A stretch of 64,000 bases of DNA from Streptomyces sp. ACA25 (lineage in GTDB: Bacteria; Actinomycetota; Actinomycetes; Streptomycetales; Streptomycetaceae): contig NZ_JAQKPV010000003.1 in the NCBI RefSeq assembly GCF_028200735.1, positions 248,001 through 312,000 of the forward strand. Direction: 5' to 3'. This document shows positions 1 through 8,547 of the stretch, piece by piece. Within the stretch, counting starts at the first letter, position 1, and each line of letters starts with the position of its first letter. The translations under genes were made by a program, and so were the position numbers. Below the pieces are notes generated by a model. It was not told the origin of the DNA. It was given only the letters and a program-made list of their open reading frames with translations, and made no database searches.

Positions 1-400
1 CGGCGAACCAGGGCTTGATGTCGAGGACGGGAGTGCCGTCCACGGCGTCGAGTTCTTCGACGTGGAGGTCCAGGCCGTCCACCTTGACGAGGCGGCAGCG
101 GGAGACTCCGAGCCAGTTCACGCGGCGCATGTTGCGGTGGGCGAAGATGCCGCCTGCCGGCCAGGCAGGGTTGTTTCTGGGGTGGCGGGGTTCGGCGTGC
201 AGGTCGGTGGGGTCGGTGAGGTGGAACCGGAAGACGACTTCGAGGTGGGAGAAGTCCTCCAGGCCGACCACGGAGCCCTCTCCGAATCGCTCGTGGTCGA
301 TGCGGATGATGGCGCGGGCGCCGCCCCAGTAATCGTCGGTCGGGTCCTCGCGCCCGCCGACGACGTGGGCGACTGGCACGACCGTGAACTCTTCTGCCAT
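1..400 (-). CDS. TrmO/TsaA-family tRNA m6t6A methyltransferase, 3' end cut by window
   Basis: The reading frame starts at ATG 400 and stays open to the window edge, giving 133 visible residues. It carries the TrmO/TsaA (formerly UPF0066, VirR/YaeB) signatures: a GLEDFSHLEVVF stretch at about residues 46-57, GGIFAHR at 83-89, and the diagnostic DGTPVLDIKPWF at 121-132. Family members use S-adenosylmethionine to N6-methylate the t6A37 base of threonine tRNAs. The usual RPNxIG segment is replaced here by RRVNWLG, so it belongs to the actinobacterial side branch whose substrate is less certain. It is divergent from the GIY-YIG gene. No good ribosome site is visible. Family call is firm; the exact substrate is inferred. 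Confidence 0.8.
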   Translation of the reverse strand, partial: MAEEFTVVPVAHVVGGREDPTDDYWGGARAIIRIDHERFGEGSVVGLEDFSHLEVVFRFHLTDPTDLHAEPRHPRNNPAWPAGGIFAHRNMRRVNWLGVSRCRLVKVDGLDLHVEELDAVDGTPVLDIKPWFA

Positions 401-436
401 GGGCTGGTCTGCTCGTGCCACTACGGCATTCCCCCA

Positions 437-457
437 ACTGATGGGCTGCCAATCAGT
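437..457. promoter_or_regulatory. Inverted repeat ACTGAT-N9-ATCAGT between divergent genes
   Basis: Two six-base arms, at 437-442 and 452-457, flank nine bases in the short gap between the TrmO-like gene and the GIY-YIG gene. The position suits an operator serving both promoters, but arms this short can arise by chance. Confidence 0.25.
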
Positions 458-495
458 ACGCTGCAAGGGTCAGTTCTGGCTTGCCTGGAGGTCTC

Positions 496-1041
496 GTGGA
501 CGCTACTGCTCTCCTCACCCCTGACCGGCTGTGGTCGGCGCAGGAGGTCCTGGCGCGTCCGAGCCCTGTCCCACCGGTCGCGGGCATCTGCGGATGGCAC
601 TTCCGGAGCGCGCCCCATCCGGAGTTGCAAGCCGGGCGTCTCCTCTACGTCGGTATAGCCCCGCGTCACATGACCAACCGAACCAGCACCCAGAACCTGC
701 GGACGCGGGTGCGGTACCACTACCGGGGCAACGCAGCCGGCTCGACGCTTCGGTTCAGCCTCGGTTGCCTACTCGGGCTTGAGCTCCGCCGGGTGGGCAG
801 CGGAGAGCGACTGACCTTCGGCAAGGCTGGGGAAGCCACACTGAGTGAGTGGATGGCGGACAACGCCGGGGTGTGCTGGATCGAGCACGAGGAGCCGTGG
901 ATCCTGAAATCGAGTTTCATCCCACAATGCGACCTGCCGCTGAACCTCGACCAGAACGACCACAACACCTTTTGCGACCGCCTGAAGCAATTGCGAGCCC
1001 AAGCGCGCGACCGAGCACGAGAATTGCCTGTCACCGAGTAG
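496..1041 (+). CDS. GIY-YIG nuclease family protein
   Basis: A 181-residue protein. The GIY-YIG fold is recognisable from a GW at residues 33-34 (GIY position), LLYVGIAP at 49-56 (YIG position) and the following helix LRTRVRYHYRG at 68-78 with the expected catalytic arginine. A PLNLDQNDHN segment near residue 148 is typical of the stand-alone bacterial subfamily. Such proteins cut or process DNA with a metal ion; the physiological role of this branch is unknown. The GTG start at 496 is chosen because GGAGG lies at 487-491; a TTG at 481 would extend it by five residues without a ribosome site. The neighbouring SLOG-like and AAA ATPase genes suggest an accessory cluster, possibly defensive, which is inference. 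Confidence 0.75.
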   Translation: MDATALLTPDRLWSAQEVLARPSPVPPVAGICGWHFRSAPHPELQAGRLLYVGIAPRHMTNRTSTQNLRTRVRYHYRGNAAGSTLRFSLGCLLGLELRRVGSGERLTFGKAGEATLSEWMADNAGVCWIEHEEPWILKSSFIPQCDLPLNLDQNDHNTFCDRLKQLRAQARDRARELPVTE

Positions 1042-1234
1042 GACATCCGGTCACGTAGACAGTTTGACGCTCGGCACAGCCCTCAGCCGCCACGGGCAGA
1101 GCTCGGACGGAGCCAGGCCCTCGACCGCATCGGCCTTGCCGAGTGCCACACGGTGGGCAGCGCCGCGTCACCTGCGGTGCGGGAGGTGCGGGAGCGTATG
1201 CGAACAGTACTGGCACACAGGTAGGGAGCAGCGG

Positions 1235-1720
1235 GTGACGACGATCGCGGTGACCGGGCACATGGACTTGACCTCGGAATCCGTTCCGCTGGTGCGTGCG
1301 GAGCTGGCGCGGTTGCTCGGCACATACTCTCCGGCGGACCTGATCGGTATCTCCTGTATCGCCAAGGGCTCGGACAGTCTTTTCGCGCAGGCCGTTCTCG
1401 ACGCCGGGGGCCGCCTCATCGTCGTTGTCCCCTCGCGGGACTACCGGGCCAAGAAGGTCAAGCCGGAACACGCGGACCTTTTCGACCGGCTCACCACGGC
1501 GGCCGGCGAAGTCCTGGTCATGCCGCACGAGGCGGCCACCCGGGAAGCTTACGAGGCGGCCAACGCCGAATTGTTGCAGCGGGCCGACCGCTTGATTGCC
1601 GTCTGGGACGGCAACGCCCCAACGGGCAAGGGCGGGACCGCGGACTTCGTCAGCCACGCTCGCGCCGCGGGCCTACCGGTCGATGTGGTCTGGCCCGAGG
1701 GCGCGAGCCGCGAGGGCTGA
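1235..1720 (+). CDS. SLOG-like Rossmann-fold protein of unknown function
   Basis: A 161-residue soluble protein. It begins with a beta strand and TGHMDL turn (residues 4-12), has an ISCIAKGSD loop at 39-47, and ends with a DRLIAVWDG strand (118-126) and GKGGTADFV (131-139). A late GGTAD helix cap followed by a predicted strand ending in VVWPEG is characteristic of the SLOG/DprA-like nucleotide-binding superfamily, where such loops bind a nucleotide or sugar phosphate. The GTG start at 1235 follows an AGGGAG ribosome site about seven bases upstream; in-frame starts further upstream add unlike, low-quality sequence. Exact function is unknown. SLOG proteins occur both in housekeeping roles and in nucleotide-signal defence systems. 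Confidence 0.6.
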   Translation: MTTIAVTGHMDLTSESVPLVRAELARLLGTYSPADLIGISCIAKGSDSLFAQAVLDAGGRLIVVVPSRDYRAKKVKPEHADLFDRLTTAAGEVLVMPHEAATREAYEAANAELLQRADRLIAVWDGNAPTGKGGTADFVSHARAAGLPVDVVWPEGASREG

Positions 1721-1746
1721 CGGCGCCGGCCCGTGCGCCGACGCGG

Positions 1747-3165
1747 TCAGGAGGACCAGGCCGCGAGAAGGTCCGCCGGGCCGTACGCGGCGTCAAGGCC
1801 TGTGCAGTCGGTCCCGCCGCGCGAGGCAGCGATCACGGGCACGGGGTCGGGTGTGAGCGCGGCGCGGTGCCGGTGCAGCGCCGCGAGGTCGTGCCGGTCG
1901 AACGGGGAGTTCTCCAGCCACTTCACTGAGCCGACGAACAACAGCTTCTTGGCGATCGGCGCGCGGTCCGCTCCCACAATGTCGACCTCCACATCGTTGG
2001 AACGGGTCCAGTAGCCGCCGATGGCGGGGGCGGCGGGGAGCTTCGCCTCGGGCAGCAACCGTGCCAGCGCCTCGCGTACCAGAGGTTCAACGGCCCTGCC
2101 CCGCCATCTGGTCCAGCTCTCCTGGATGCGTCGCAGCGTGAGGTCGCCCCGGCCCCGCTCGATCTCCTGCATCGCCGGTCCCAGGAACTTCAGCCAGAAG
2201 CGGAGGTAGGGATCCGCGACCCGGTAGCGGCGGTCCTTCGAGGGCCGTGTGGACACGGGAAGCTCAGCCGCGATCACCCGCTTGTCGGCGAGGATCCCCA
2301 GCGACCGCTGGAGCGGGGTCGCTCCGATCCCCCCGGCGGCGCGGGCAATGTTGGAGAACGTCCGCTCGCCGCTCCCGATCGCGGAGAGGACGGCGCGGGC
2401 CTGTACCTGCTGGGGGAACTCCGCCGCGAGCGAGCGTTCCGCCGACACGAGCAAGGCCGAGAGCGGATCGTTGAGCGCCGTCTGCAGGAACCGCAGCATC
2501 CCGGCACCGGGCGTCCACTCCGCACAGATCAAGGGCAGTCCCCCGGTGATCAAGGCTGCGTCGAAGGCCGAGGCCGGTTCCAGGTCGAGCATCTCGCCCA
2601 CCTCCGCCGGGTTGAGCGGACCCAGCATCATTTCCCGTCCGCGCTGATGGAACGGGCGCCCATAGCTGTTCAGCGCCTCCATCATCGACAGGTCGGAGCC
2701 GATGAGGATCAGCAGAACAGGCTTCGTCTCCAGTACGCGGTCCCAGGCTCGCTGCAGCATGCCCTCGAAAGCGCCCTCCGCATCCATGAGATAAGGCACT
2801 TCGTCCATGACCACCACGCTCGGCCGGTCGTGCGGCAGTGCCGCCGCCAGTACATCGAAAGCGGCATCCCAGCTCGCCGGGCGTGCTGCGGACAGCAGAT
2901 TCGCCAACGGAAGGCTTGAGGACTGCGCGTCCTGGCTGAGCCGTTCCAGGTCCGCGCTCGGCGACGCCCCGGTGGCGGCGTAGAAGAGGAAGGGCGCGCC
3001 GGACCTCTCGGCGAACCGCTCCACCAACCGCGACTTACCCACCCGGCGGCGCCCCCGAAGCATCACGCACCGTCCTGGCCGCTCCCCGCTGACCCCGGTC
3101 GCCACCTTGCCCAGCTCGCGATCCAACGTCTCGAGCTCATGCCGCCTGCCCACGAAATTCGCCAT
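1747..3165 (-). CDS. AAA-family ATPase with C-terminal DUF234-type domain
   Basis: A 472-residue protein of the archaeal-type ATPase family. The Walker A motif is GRRRVGKSRL (residues 38-47) and Walker B is VVVMDEVPYL (117-126). The N-terminal FVGRRHELETL is the usual family opening. After a winged-helix region (about 250-310) comes the DUF234 hallmark RYRVADPYLRFWLKF near residue 320, and the tail contains a conserved EVDIVG patch like the nuclease-like fold of the family. Start ATG 3165 has GGAGGG seven bases upstream. Function is not established; the family is spread by transfer and often lies in variable islands. The tandem palindromic repeat just upstream probably controls it. Confidence 0.8.
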   Translation of the reverse strand: MANFVGRRHELETLDRELGKVATGVSGERPGRCVMLRGRRRVGKSRLVERFAERSGAPFLFYAATGASPSADLERLSQDAQSSSLPLANLLSAARPASWDAAFDVLAAALPHDRPSVVVMDEVPYLMDAEGAFEGMLQRAWDRVLETKPVLLILIGSDLSMMEALNSYGRPFHQRGREMMLGPLNPAEVGEMLDLEPASAFDAALITGGLPLICAEWTPGAGMLRFLQTALNDPLSALLVSAERSLAAEFPQQVQARAVLSAIGSGERTFSNIARAAGGIGATPLQRSLGILADKRVIAAELPVSTRPSKDRRYRVADPYLRFWLKFLGPAMQEIERGRGDLTLRRIQESWTRWRGRAVEPLVREALARLLPEAKLPAAPAIGGYWTRSNDVEVDIVGADRAPIAKKLLFVGSVKWLENSPFDRHDLAALHRHRAALTPDPVPVIAASRGGTDCTGLDAAYGPADLLAAWSS

Positions 3166-3203
3166 GTGGCCGCCCTCCGAAGTGTTGCCCACCAGGTCGC
3201 AAG

Positions 3204-3240
3204 ACTAACATCAATGTTAGTAACATCGATGTTAGTAACA
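3204..3240. promoter_or_regulatory. Tandem palindromic repeat, likely operator of the AAA ATPase gene
   Basis: The 15-base unit AACATCAATGTTAGT (3207-3221) is followed at once by AACATCGATGTTAGT (3222-3236), differing at one base, and by a partial third unit AACA (3237-3240). Each unit is also palindromic: ACTAACAT-CA-ATGTTAGT at 3204-3221 and TAACATCGATGTTA at 3221-3234. It lies 39 bases upstream of the ATPase start and is strikingly AT-rich for this genome. This looks like paired sites for a dimeric repressor; the regulator is not identified. Confidence 0.6.
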
Positions 3241-3259
3241 AGAGAGTGTGTACGAAATG

Positions 3260-3308
3260 CCCCAGGGCCCGGCCCCGCGCGGGGTGCGCGGGGGGCCGGG
3301 CCCTGGGG
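3260..3308. terminator. Strong hairpin after purH
   Basis: Perfect 17-base arms at 3260-3276 and 3292-3308 with a 15-base loop lie 28 bases past the purH stop codon. No U-run follows, as is common in Streptomyces terminators. It also separates the purine operon from the accessory ATPase region. Confidence 0.8.
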
Positions 3309-3336
3309 ATGCTCCGAGCGGGTCAGGGGCAGGGGG

Positions 3337-4899
3337 TCAGTGGAAGAAGTGCCGGGCGCCGGTGAGGTACATGGTGACGCCGGCCGCCTTGGCGGCCTCG
3401 ATGACCTCGTTGTCGCGCACCGAGCCGCCGGGCTGGACGACGGCCTTGATGCCCGCGTCGAGGAGGACCTGGAGGCCGTCCGGGAACGGGAAGAAGGCGT
3501 CGGACGCGGCGTACGCGCCGGCGGTACGCTCCGCGCCCGCGCGCTGGACGGCCAGCTTCGCCGAGTCGACGCGGTTGACCTGGCCCATGCCGACGCCGAC
3601 GGTGGCGCCGTCGCGGGCCAGCAGGATGGCGTTGGACTTCACCGCGCGGCAGGCCCGCCAGGCGAAGGCCAGGTCGGCGAGGTCCGCTTCGCCGAGGGCC
3701 TCGCCGGTGGCCAGGGTCCAGGCGGACGGGTCGTCGCCCGCGGCCTGGAACGCGTCCCGGTCCTGGACGAGCATGCCGCCCTCGACGGGGCGGATCTCCC
3801 GGCGCTGTTCCGGGGCTTCGGCGCAGCGCAGCACGCGGATGTTCTTCTTCCGGGTGAGCACCTCCACGGCGCCGTCCTCGTAGGCGGGGGCGACGATGAC
3901 CTCGGTGAAGATTTCCGCGACCTGCTCGGCCATGGTGACCGACACCGGCCGGTTGACGGCGATCACTCCGCCGAACGCGGACAGCGGGTCGCAGGCGTGC
4001 GCCTTGCGGTGGGCTTCGGCGATGTCCGTGCCGGTGGCGATGCCGCAGGGGTTGGCGTGCTTGATGATGGCCACGCACGGGGCGTCGTGGTCGTGTGCGG
4101 CGCGCCGGGCGGCGTCGGTGTCCGCGTAGTTGTTGTAGGACATCTCCTTGCCGTGCAGCTGTTCGGCTTCCGCGAGGCCGCCGCTGCCGTCGGTGTAGAG
4201 GGCGGCGGGCTGGTGCGGGTTCTCGCCGTAGCGCAGGACGTTCGCGCGCTGGTACGTGGCGCCGAGGAAGTCGGGGAAGCCGCTGTCGTCGGCCGCCGCG
4301 TACTCGTCGGCGAACCAGGAGGCCACCGCCACGTCGTAGGCGGCGGTGTGCCGGAACGCCTCGGCCGCGAGGCGCTTGCGCTGGGCCAGGGGGAAGCCGC
4401 CGTCCGCGACGGCGGTGAGCACCTCGGTGTAGTGCCCGGGGTTGACGACCACGGCGACGGAGGGGTGGTTCTTCGCCGCTGCCCGGACCATCGACGGGCC
4501 GCCGATGTCGATCTGTTCGACGCACTCGTCGGGCGTGGCGCCCGAGGCGACGGTCTCCCGGAAGGGGTAGAGGTTGACGACGACCAGGTCGAAGGGGCGC
4601 ACGTCCAGGTCGGCGAGCTGCCGCCGGTGGTCCTCGAGCCGCTGGTCGGCGAGGATGCCGGCGTGCACGCGGGGGTGCAGGGTCTTGACGCGGCCGTCCA
4701 GGCACTCGGGGAAGCCGGTGAGCTCCTCGACCCCGGTGACCGGGACACCGGCCGCGTGGATCCGGGCGGCGGTGGAGCCGGTGGAGACGAGCTCCACGCC
4801 TGCCGCGTCCAGTCCGCGGGCCAGGTCCTCCAGGCCGGTCTTGTCGTACACGCTGACCAGCGCGCGCCGGATGGGCCGCTTGGTGCTTTCGGCGGTCAC
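3337..4899 (-). CDS. purH: Bifunctional AICAR transformylase / IMP cyclohydrolase
   Basis: This 520-residue protein makes the last two steps of de novo IMP synthesis, formylating AICAR with 10-formyl-THF and closing the ring. The N-terminal cyclohydrolase domain shows [13 protein letters not shown] (residues 15-27), [10 protein letters not shown] (38-47) and [13 protein letters not shown] (71-83). The transformylase domain carries the IKHANPCG motif with the catalytic Lys-His pair, and ends with GSVRDNEVI. The length is normal. The GTG start at 4899 overlaps the purN stop by four bases (GTGA), so the two are translationally coupled. IMP made here feeds guaB and guaA further along the window. 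Confidence 0.97.
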   Translation of the reverse strand: MTAESTKRPIRRALVSVYDKTGLEDLARGLDAAGVELVSTGSTAARIHAAGVPVTGVEELTGFPECLDGRVKTLHPRVHAGILADQRLEDHRRQLADLDVRPFDLVVVNLYPFRETVASGATPDECVEQIDIGGPSMVRAAAKNHPSVAVVVNPGHYTEVLTAVADGGFPLAQRKRLAAEAFRHTAAYDVAVASWFADEYAAADDSGFPDFLGATYQRANVLRYGENPHQPAALYTDGSGGLAEAEQLHGKEMSYNNYADTDAARRAAHDHDAPCVAIIKHANPCGIATGTDIAEAHRKAHACDPLSAFGGVIAVNRPVSVTMAEQVAEIFTEVIVAPAYEDGAVEVLTRKKNIRVLRCAEAPEQRREIRPVEGGMLVQDRDAFQAAGDDPSAWTLATGEALGEADLADLAFAWRACRAVKSNAILLARDGATVGVGMGQVNRVDSAKLAVQRAGAERTAGAYAASDAFFPFPDGLQVLLDAGIKAVVQPGGSVRDNEVIEAAKAAGVTMYLTGARHFFH

Positions 4900-5534
4900 G
4901 GGATGTACACCTTTCGTCCCTCGATGCGGTAGCCGTTGCGGGCCAGGCGCCCCACGGCGTCCACGAGCAGTTCTCGCTCGACTTCCTTGATCCGCTCGTG
5001 CAGTGCGGATTCGTCGTCCTTCTCCCGGACCGGGACCACGCCCTGGGCGATGATCGGACCGGTGTCGACGCCTTCGTCGATGAAGTGCACGGTGCATCCG
5101 GTGACTTTCACGCCGTGCGCGAACGCGTCGCGCACCCCGTGGGCACCGGGAAAGCTGGGCAGCAGAGCGGGGTGGGTGTTGATGATGCGCCCGCCGAACG
5201 CGGCGAGGAACTCCGCCCCGACGACCTTCATGAAGCCTGCCGACACCACCAGGTCCGGCCGGTGCGCGGCCACGTCCCGGGTCAGGGCACGGTCCCAGGA
5301 GGCCCGGTCGGGGTGGTCGCGCAGACGGCGGACGAAGGTGGGCAGTCCGGCGCGCTCGGCGCGCTCCAGCCCGGTGATGCCGTCGCGGTCCGCGCCCACG
5401 GCGACCACCTCGGCGCCGTAGGCCGCCGGGCCCTGCGCCGCCTGGGCGTCGAGCAGGGCCTGCAGATTGGTGCCGGAGCCCGAGACGAGCACGACCAGGC
5501 GGGCCGGAAGGGATTCCTGGGGGGCAGATGCCAC
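4896..5534 (-). CDS. purN: Phosphoribosylglycinamide formyltransferase 1
   Basis: A 212-residue GAR transformylase that transfers a formyl group from 10-formyl-THF to glycinamide ribonucleotide, the third step of purine synthesis. Visible motifs are [14 protein letters not shown] (residues 15-28) for phosphate binding, then the catalytic [13 protein letters not shown] with its Asn and His, and [10 protein letters not shown] with the catalytic Asp. It forms an operon with purH, its stop overlapping the purH start. Start ATG 5534 gives a standard length. Nothing is unusual in it. Confidence 0.96.
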   Translation of the reverse strand: MASAPQESLPARLVVLVSGSGTNLQALLDAQAAQGPAAYGAEVVAVGADRDGITGLERAERAGLPTFVRRLRDHPDRASWDRALTRDVAAHRPDLVVSAGFMKVVGAEFLAAFGGRIINTHPALLPSFPGAHGVRDAFAHGVKVTGCTVHFIDEGVDTGPIIAQGVVPVREKDDESALHERIKEVERELLVDAVGRLARNGYRIEGRKVYIP

Positions 5535-5728
5535 GGGGGTGCTTTCTCAAGGGGGCGGGCGCGGGGCCGGGCCCCGGGAGGTCCGCGCGGGCGTCGGCCA
5601 CCGGCAACGATACCGGCACACCCTCGTCCCCCGGTGCCACGGGGCCGTCCGCGCCCGGTACGGTCGGGGTCACCGGCACCGTTGGCCTCCTTGGATCAGC
5701 GGCGACACGAGAGGGATACGACGACCAG

Positions 5729-6445
5729 ATGACCGACCGACGCCGCGCCTCCGAATCGCAGGAACGGCCCAGCGAGGAGCCCAACCCTTTCGCCCCGCCG
5801 CCCGAGGGTTCCCCCGAGCGGCCCTGGCAGCCGCGTCAGCAGGAGAAGCCCGACTCCGACAGTGACGAGGAGTCGGAGGAGAAGCGGCCGCGCTGGGGCA
5901 GCCAGTGGAGCAAGCGGCAGCCCGGCAAGGAGAAGGGCGGCTTCGGGGACGGGCCCGGTGACGGGAAGGGTTTGGGCAAGCGCCGCTGGGACCCGTCCAA
6001 CCCCCACCAGAGGCACGCCCGCTACGCCATGCTCGCCGGTATGTGGGGCATCTTCGCCGTGCTGCTGACCTGGGAGTGGCTCGGGCTGTTCCTCGGCGCC
6101 TTCGCCCTGTACTGGGGCATCGACGGACTGCGCGGCAGGAGGTCCGGGGCCGGGAAGCCCGCGGAGGACACCACCGGGGCAGCGGAGGAGAAGCCGGCTC
6201 CCGAAAAGCCCGGCGGCAAGCCGGGCGGCGGGCGCCCGCAGACGGCGTCGGCCATCGCCGGCATCGTGCTGGGCTCGGTGGCACTGTCGCTGGTCGCGGC
6301 CTCCTACACGGCGCAGATCGTCTACAAGGACTACTTCGACTGCGTGGAGGACGCCCTGACGGTGCCGTCCCGGCAGGCCTGCGAGGAGTTGCTGCCGGAG
6401 TGGCTGGAGCCGATCTACGGCGAGGAAGAGCGGCGGAACGGCTGA
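5729..6445 (+). CDS. Membrane protein with acidic/basic N-terminal tail
   Basis: A 238-residue protein with no recognised enzyme domain. Residues 1-90 are hydrophilic, rich in Pro, Glu, Lys and Gly. Two adjacent hydrophobic segments follow (about 98-130, containing [18 protein letters not shown]), then a charged Lys/Gly/Pro linker, a third membrane segment (about 175-197), and a short C-terminal domain with two cysteines. The start ATG 5729 is the first in a plausible context (GAGAGGG about 13 bases upstream is distant). Its last 31 bases overlap the convergent DUF6350 gene. It is divergent from purN; conserved placement next to purN suggests a core but uncharacterised protein. Confidence 0.8.
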   Translation: MTDRRRASESQERPSEEPNPFAPPPEGSPERPWQPRQQEKPDSDSDEESEEKRPRWGSQWSKRQPGKEKGGFGDGPGDGKGLGKRRWDPSNPHQRHARYAMLAGMWGIFAVLLTWEWLGLFLGAFALYWGIDGLRGRRSGAGKPAEDTTGAAEEKPAPEKPGGKPGGGRPQTASAIAGIVLGSVALSLVAASYTAQIVYKDYFDCVEDALTVPSRQACEELLPEWLEPIYGEEERRNG

Positions 6446-8217
6446 CCGCCTGACCGGCTGACGGGCGGACGGCCGGGGTCCCCTGAATCGGGGTCCCCTG
6501 AGTCGGGGTCCCCTGAATCGGGGCTCCCGGATTCAGGGCCCACTGAGTCAGGGCCCACTGAGTCAGGGCTCCCGGGTTCGGGGCAGCCGGGTTCGGGGTC
6601 CCCGGCTCCGGCGTCCGCGGGGGCGCTGCCGGTGGGCCAGTCCTGGTGGAGCAGGCCGGACTGCCAGTCGTCGTGCGGGTCCGCCTCACCTGCGCCGGTG
6701 CCGGCCGGAGCGGACCCGCGCGCCTCCGCGGCAGGCGCGGGACGGTCGTCGCGCCCCCCGTGCGGGGGCAGCGTGGGAACCAGCCGGCCGGACGATTGCC
6801 GCAGCGCCGCCCAGCGCACCCGGCGGGCACCGGTGGTGTGCCACAGGTCGTCCGGAGCGGCGGTCCGGCGGCCGGGACGCGGCCGGGACGCCCTGCGGTC
6901 CTGCGCCCCGGCTGCGGGAGGCACCCCGCGCAGCCGCCACAGGCGCAGCAGCAGGGCGGCCGGGGTACCGAGGACGGCGGCCCAGACCGCGGTGGCCAGG
7001 CCGGTCCGCCACGCGCTCGGCCCGAACTCGGCGAGCTCGCCGGTTCCCAGCGGCCCGCCGGCCGGCACGGTCAGCAGCGCCATGGCGATCCCCATGCCGC
7101 CCGCGGTGAGCAGCGCCGCCTGTGCGGTGGCGGCCCATCCGGTGGCGGTGACCCGGTCGGCGCGCACGGGTACGGCGGTGTGGGCGACGCACCAGGCCGC
7201 GGCGAGCACCCCGGCGAGGGGCGCCATGGCGGCCACCGCCCAGAGCTCGGGGGCCTGCGGTCCGCCGCCCGCGGCCGGGGCGAGCAGCGGGAGGGCGGAC
7301 AGCGGGGGTTCCCCGCCGAGGGCCGGCGGGGCGATCGGGGTGCCGGCGCCGAGTATGAAGCCGGGGCCGAGGCCGTAGGAGGCCGCCCAGACCGCGGCGT
7401 TGGGGACCAGCGCGCCGGCGAGGAGCAGCACCGAGATCCGCCCCGACCAGTCGCCGGTGAGCCTGCCGAGGGTGAGCTGTGCGGCGTCGGCGTGGAGGGC
7501 GAGCGCCCCGGCTGCGAGCAGCGCGCCGGCCCCGCACAGTGCGGCGGTGCCTGCTGCCGCCGCGCGCAGCGCCCCGGTTTCCTGGAGCCACAGGGCGCTC
7601 TCCCGCAGCCGCCGGAACCGGTCCATGGCCGGGGGGCCGCAGACCCGCCACACTCCGATCGCGGTGGCGGCGAGGGTGAAGAGCGGCAACTGGAGGGCCG
7701 CACTCAGTGGTTCGGGCCGCAGGGGGGCGTCCGCGGTGTGCACGACCACGGCGGCGGCGAGGAGGTATCCCAGGCTGATCCCCAGTGCGGCGCCGGGACC
7801 TTCGCGCGGGTCGGCGGTGTGCACGCCCGGCTCACGGCCGTGGGTGAGGGAGACGCGGACCGCGCGGACGAGCAGCCAGCCGGGCAGCAGGACGAGCAGC
7901 AGGGGTGTCAGGCCGATCGGAGCGGGTACTCCGCTGAGCGTCTCGGTGCGCAGCAGGTGCACTCCGTGGGCGAGCAGCCACAGATCGGCGGCGGTCCGTA
8001 CGGCTCCGCCCGGACCGCTGTCCGGGTGAGGGGAGATGGTCCACAACAGAAGCACCGTCATGGCGAGCACGCTGAGCCCCAGGGCTGCGGCGAGCAGTCC
8101 CTGGCACAGGTGGAGAGCTGCTGACCAGGGGGGACGGCGGCCGGTGGGGTGCGGATGTGCCGAGGCCTCGGAACGGACGGGGCTCACGTCGGCCATGGTG
8201 CCAGTGACGCCCGGCAT
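6415..8217 (-). CDS. DUF6350 family polytopic membrane protein
   Basis: A 600-residue integral membrane protein of the actinobacterial DUF6350 family (sometimes labelled cell division protein PerM). At least nine hydrophobic segments are visible between about residues 30 and 430, for example LLAAALGLSVLAMTVLLLW and LTPLLLVLLPGWLLV. The C-terminal 170 residues are hydrophilic and end in a pentapeptide-repeat tail. The two candidate starts, ATG 8217 and ATG 8196, both lack a clear ribosome site, so the first seven residues are uncertain. The 3' end overlaps the convergent gene by 31 bases. No function is known for the family. Confidence 0.82.
   Translation of the reverse strand: MPGVTGTMADVSPVRSEASAHPHPTGRRPPWSAALHLCQGLLAAALGLSVLAMTVLLLWTISPHPDSGPGGAVRTAADLWLLAHGVHLLRTETLSGVPAPIGLTPLLLVLLPGWLLVRAVRVSLTHGREPGVHTADPREGPGAALGISLGYLLAAAVVVHTADAPLRPEPLSAALQLPLFTLAATAIGVWRVCGPPAMDRFRRLRESALWLQETGALRAAAAGTAALCGAGALLAAGALALHADAAQLTLGRLTGDWSGRISVLLLAGALVPNAAVWAASYGLGPGFILGAGTPIAPPALGGEPPLSALPLLAPAAGGGPQAPELWAVAAMAPLAGVLAAAWCVAHTAVPVRADRVTATGWAATAQAALLTAGGMGIAMALLTVPAGGPLGTGELAEFGPSAWRTGLATAVWAAVLGTPAALLLRLWRLRGVPPAAGAQDRRASRPRPGRRTAAPDDLWHTTGARRVRWAALRQSSGRLVPTLPPHGGRDDRPAPAAEARGSAPAGTGAGEADPHDDWQSGLLHQDWPTGSAPADAGAGDPEPGCPEPGSPDSVGPDSVGPESGSPDSGDPDSGDPDSGDPGRPPVSRSGGQPFRRSSSP
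6475..6609. repeat. 15-bp minisatellite, nine units, inside the DUF6350 gene
   Basis: Nine consecutive 15-base units run from 6475 to 6609, beginning with three near-identical copies of GGGGTCCCCTGAATC or its G variant and drifting through AGGGCCCACTGAGTC to CCGGGTTC forms. On the minus strand they encode a run of pentapeptides of the form G/V-x-P-D/E-S, such as GDPDS, VGPDS and GSPDS. The unit length is a multiple of three, so copy number can change without frameshift. Confidence 0.9.
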
Positions 8218-8547
8218 GGCGTGGTAACGAGCATTTTCCCGTTGTGTCGATCATGATGGGGTTATGCACCTTTTCACACAAGCTACGCGAGGCTGGCCAG
8301 GCCGCGTGGGAAGGCGCCGATGAACCCTCAACCACACCTGGAACTACGGCGGAAGCGGGCACCGAAGGACCGGCCGCCGGACCGGCGCGGCGGGCGGGCG
8401 GACTCCGGTGCTTCCGCGCCTGACGGCTCTCGGACCCGGCGCTCCGGCAAGCCGTCGGCGGAACGCATATCCGGGCCCGCAGCGGTGTCAGTGGAGAACC
8501 TCACAACAGCCGACGGGGACATACCCCGCACGAGGAACCGGACGGGC

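Noticed and set aside
3139..4932. A 597-codon plus-strand frame over purH
   Set aside because: It is an antisense shadow of purH, with low-complexity Gly/Asp/Val/Arg composition and no domain.
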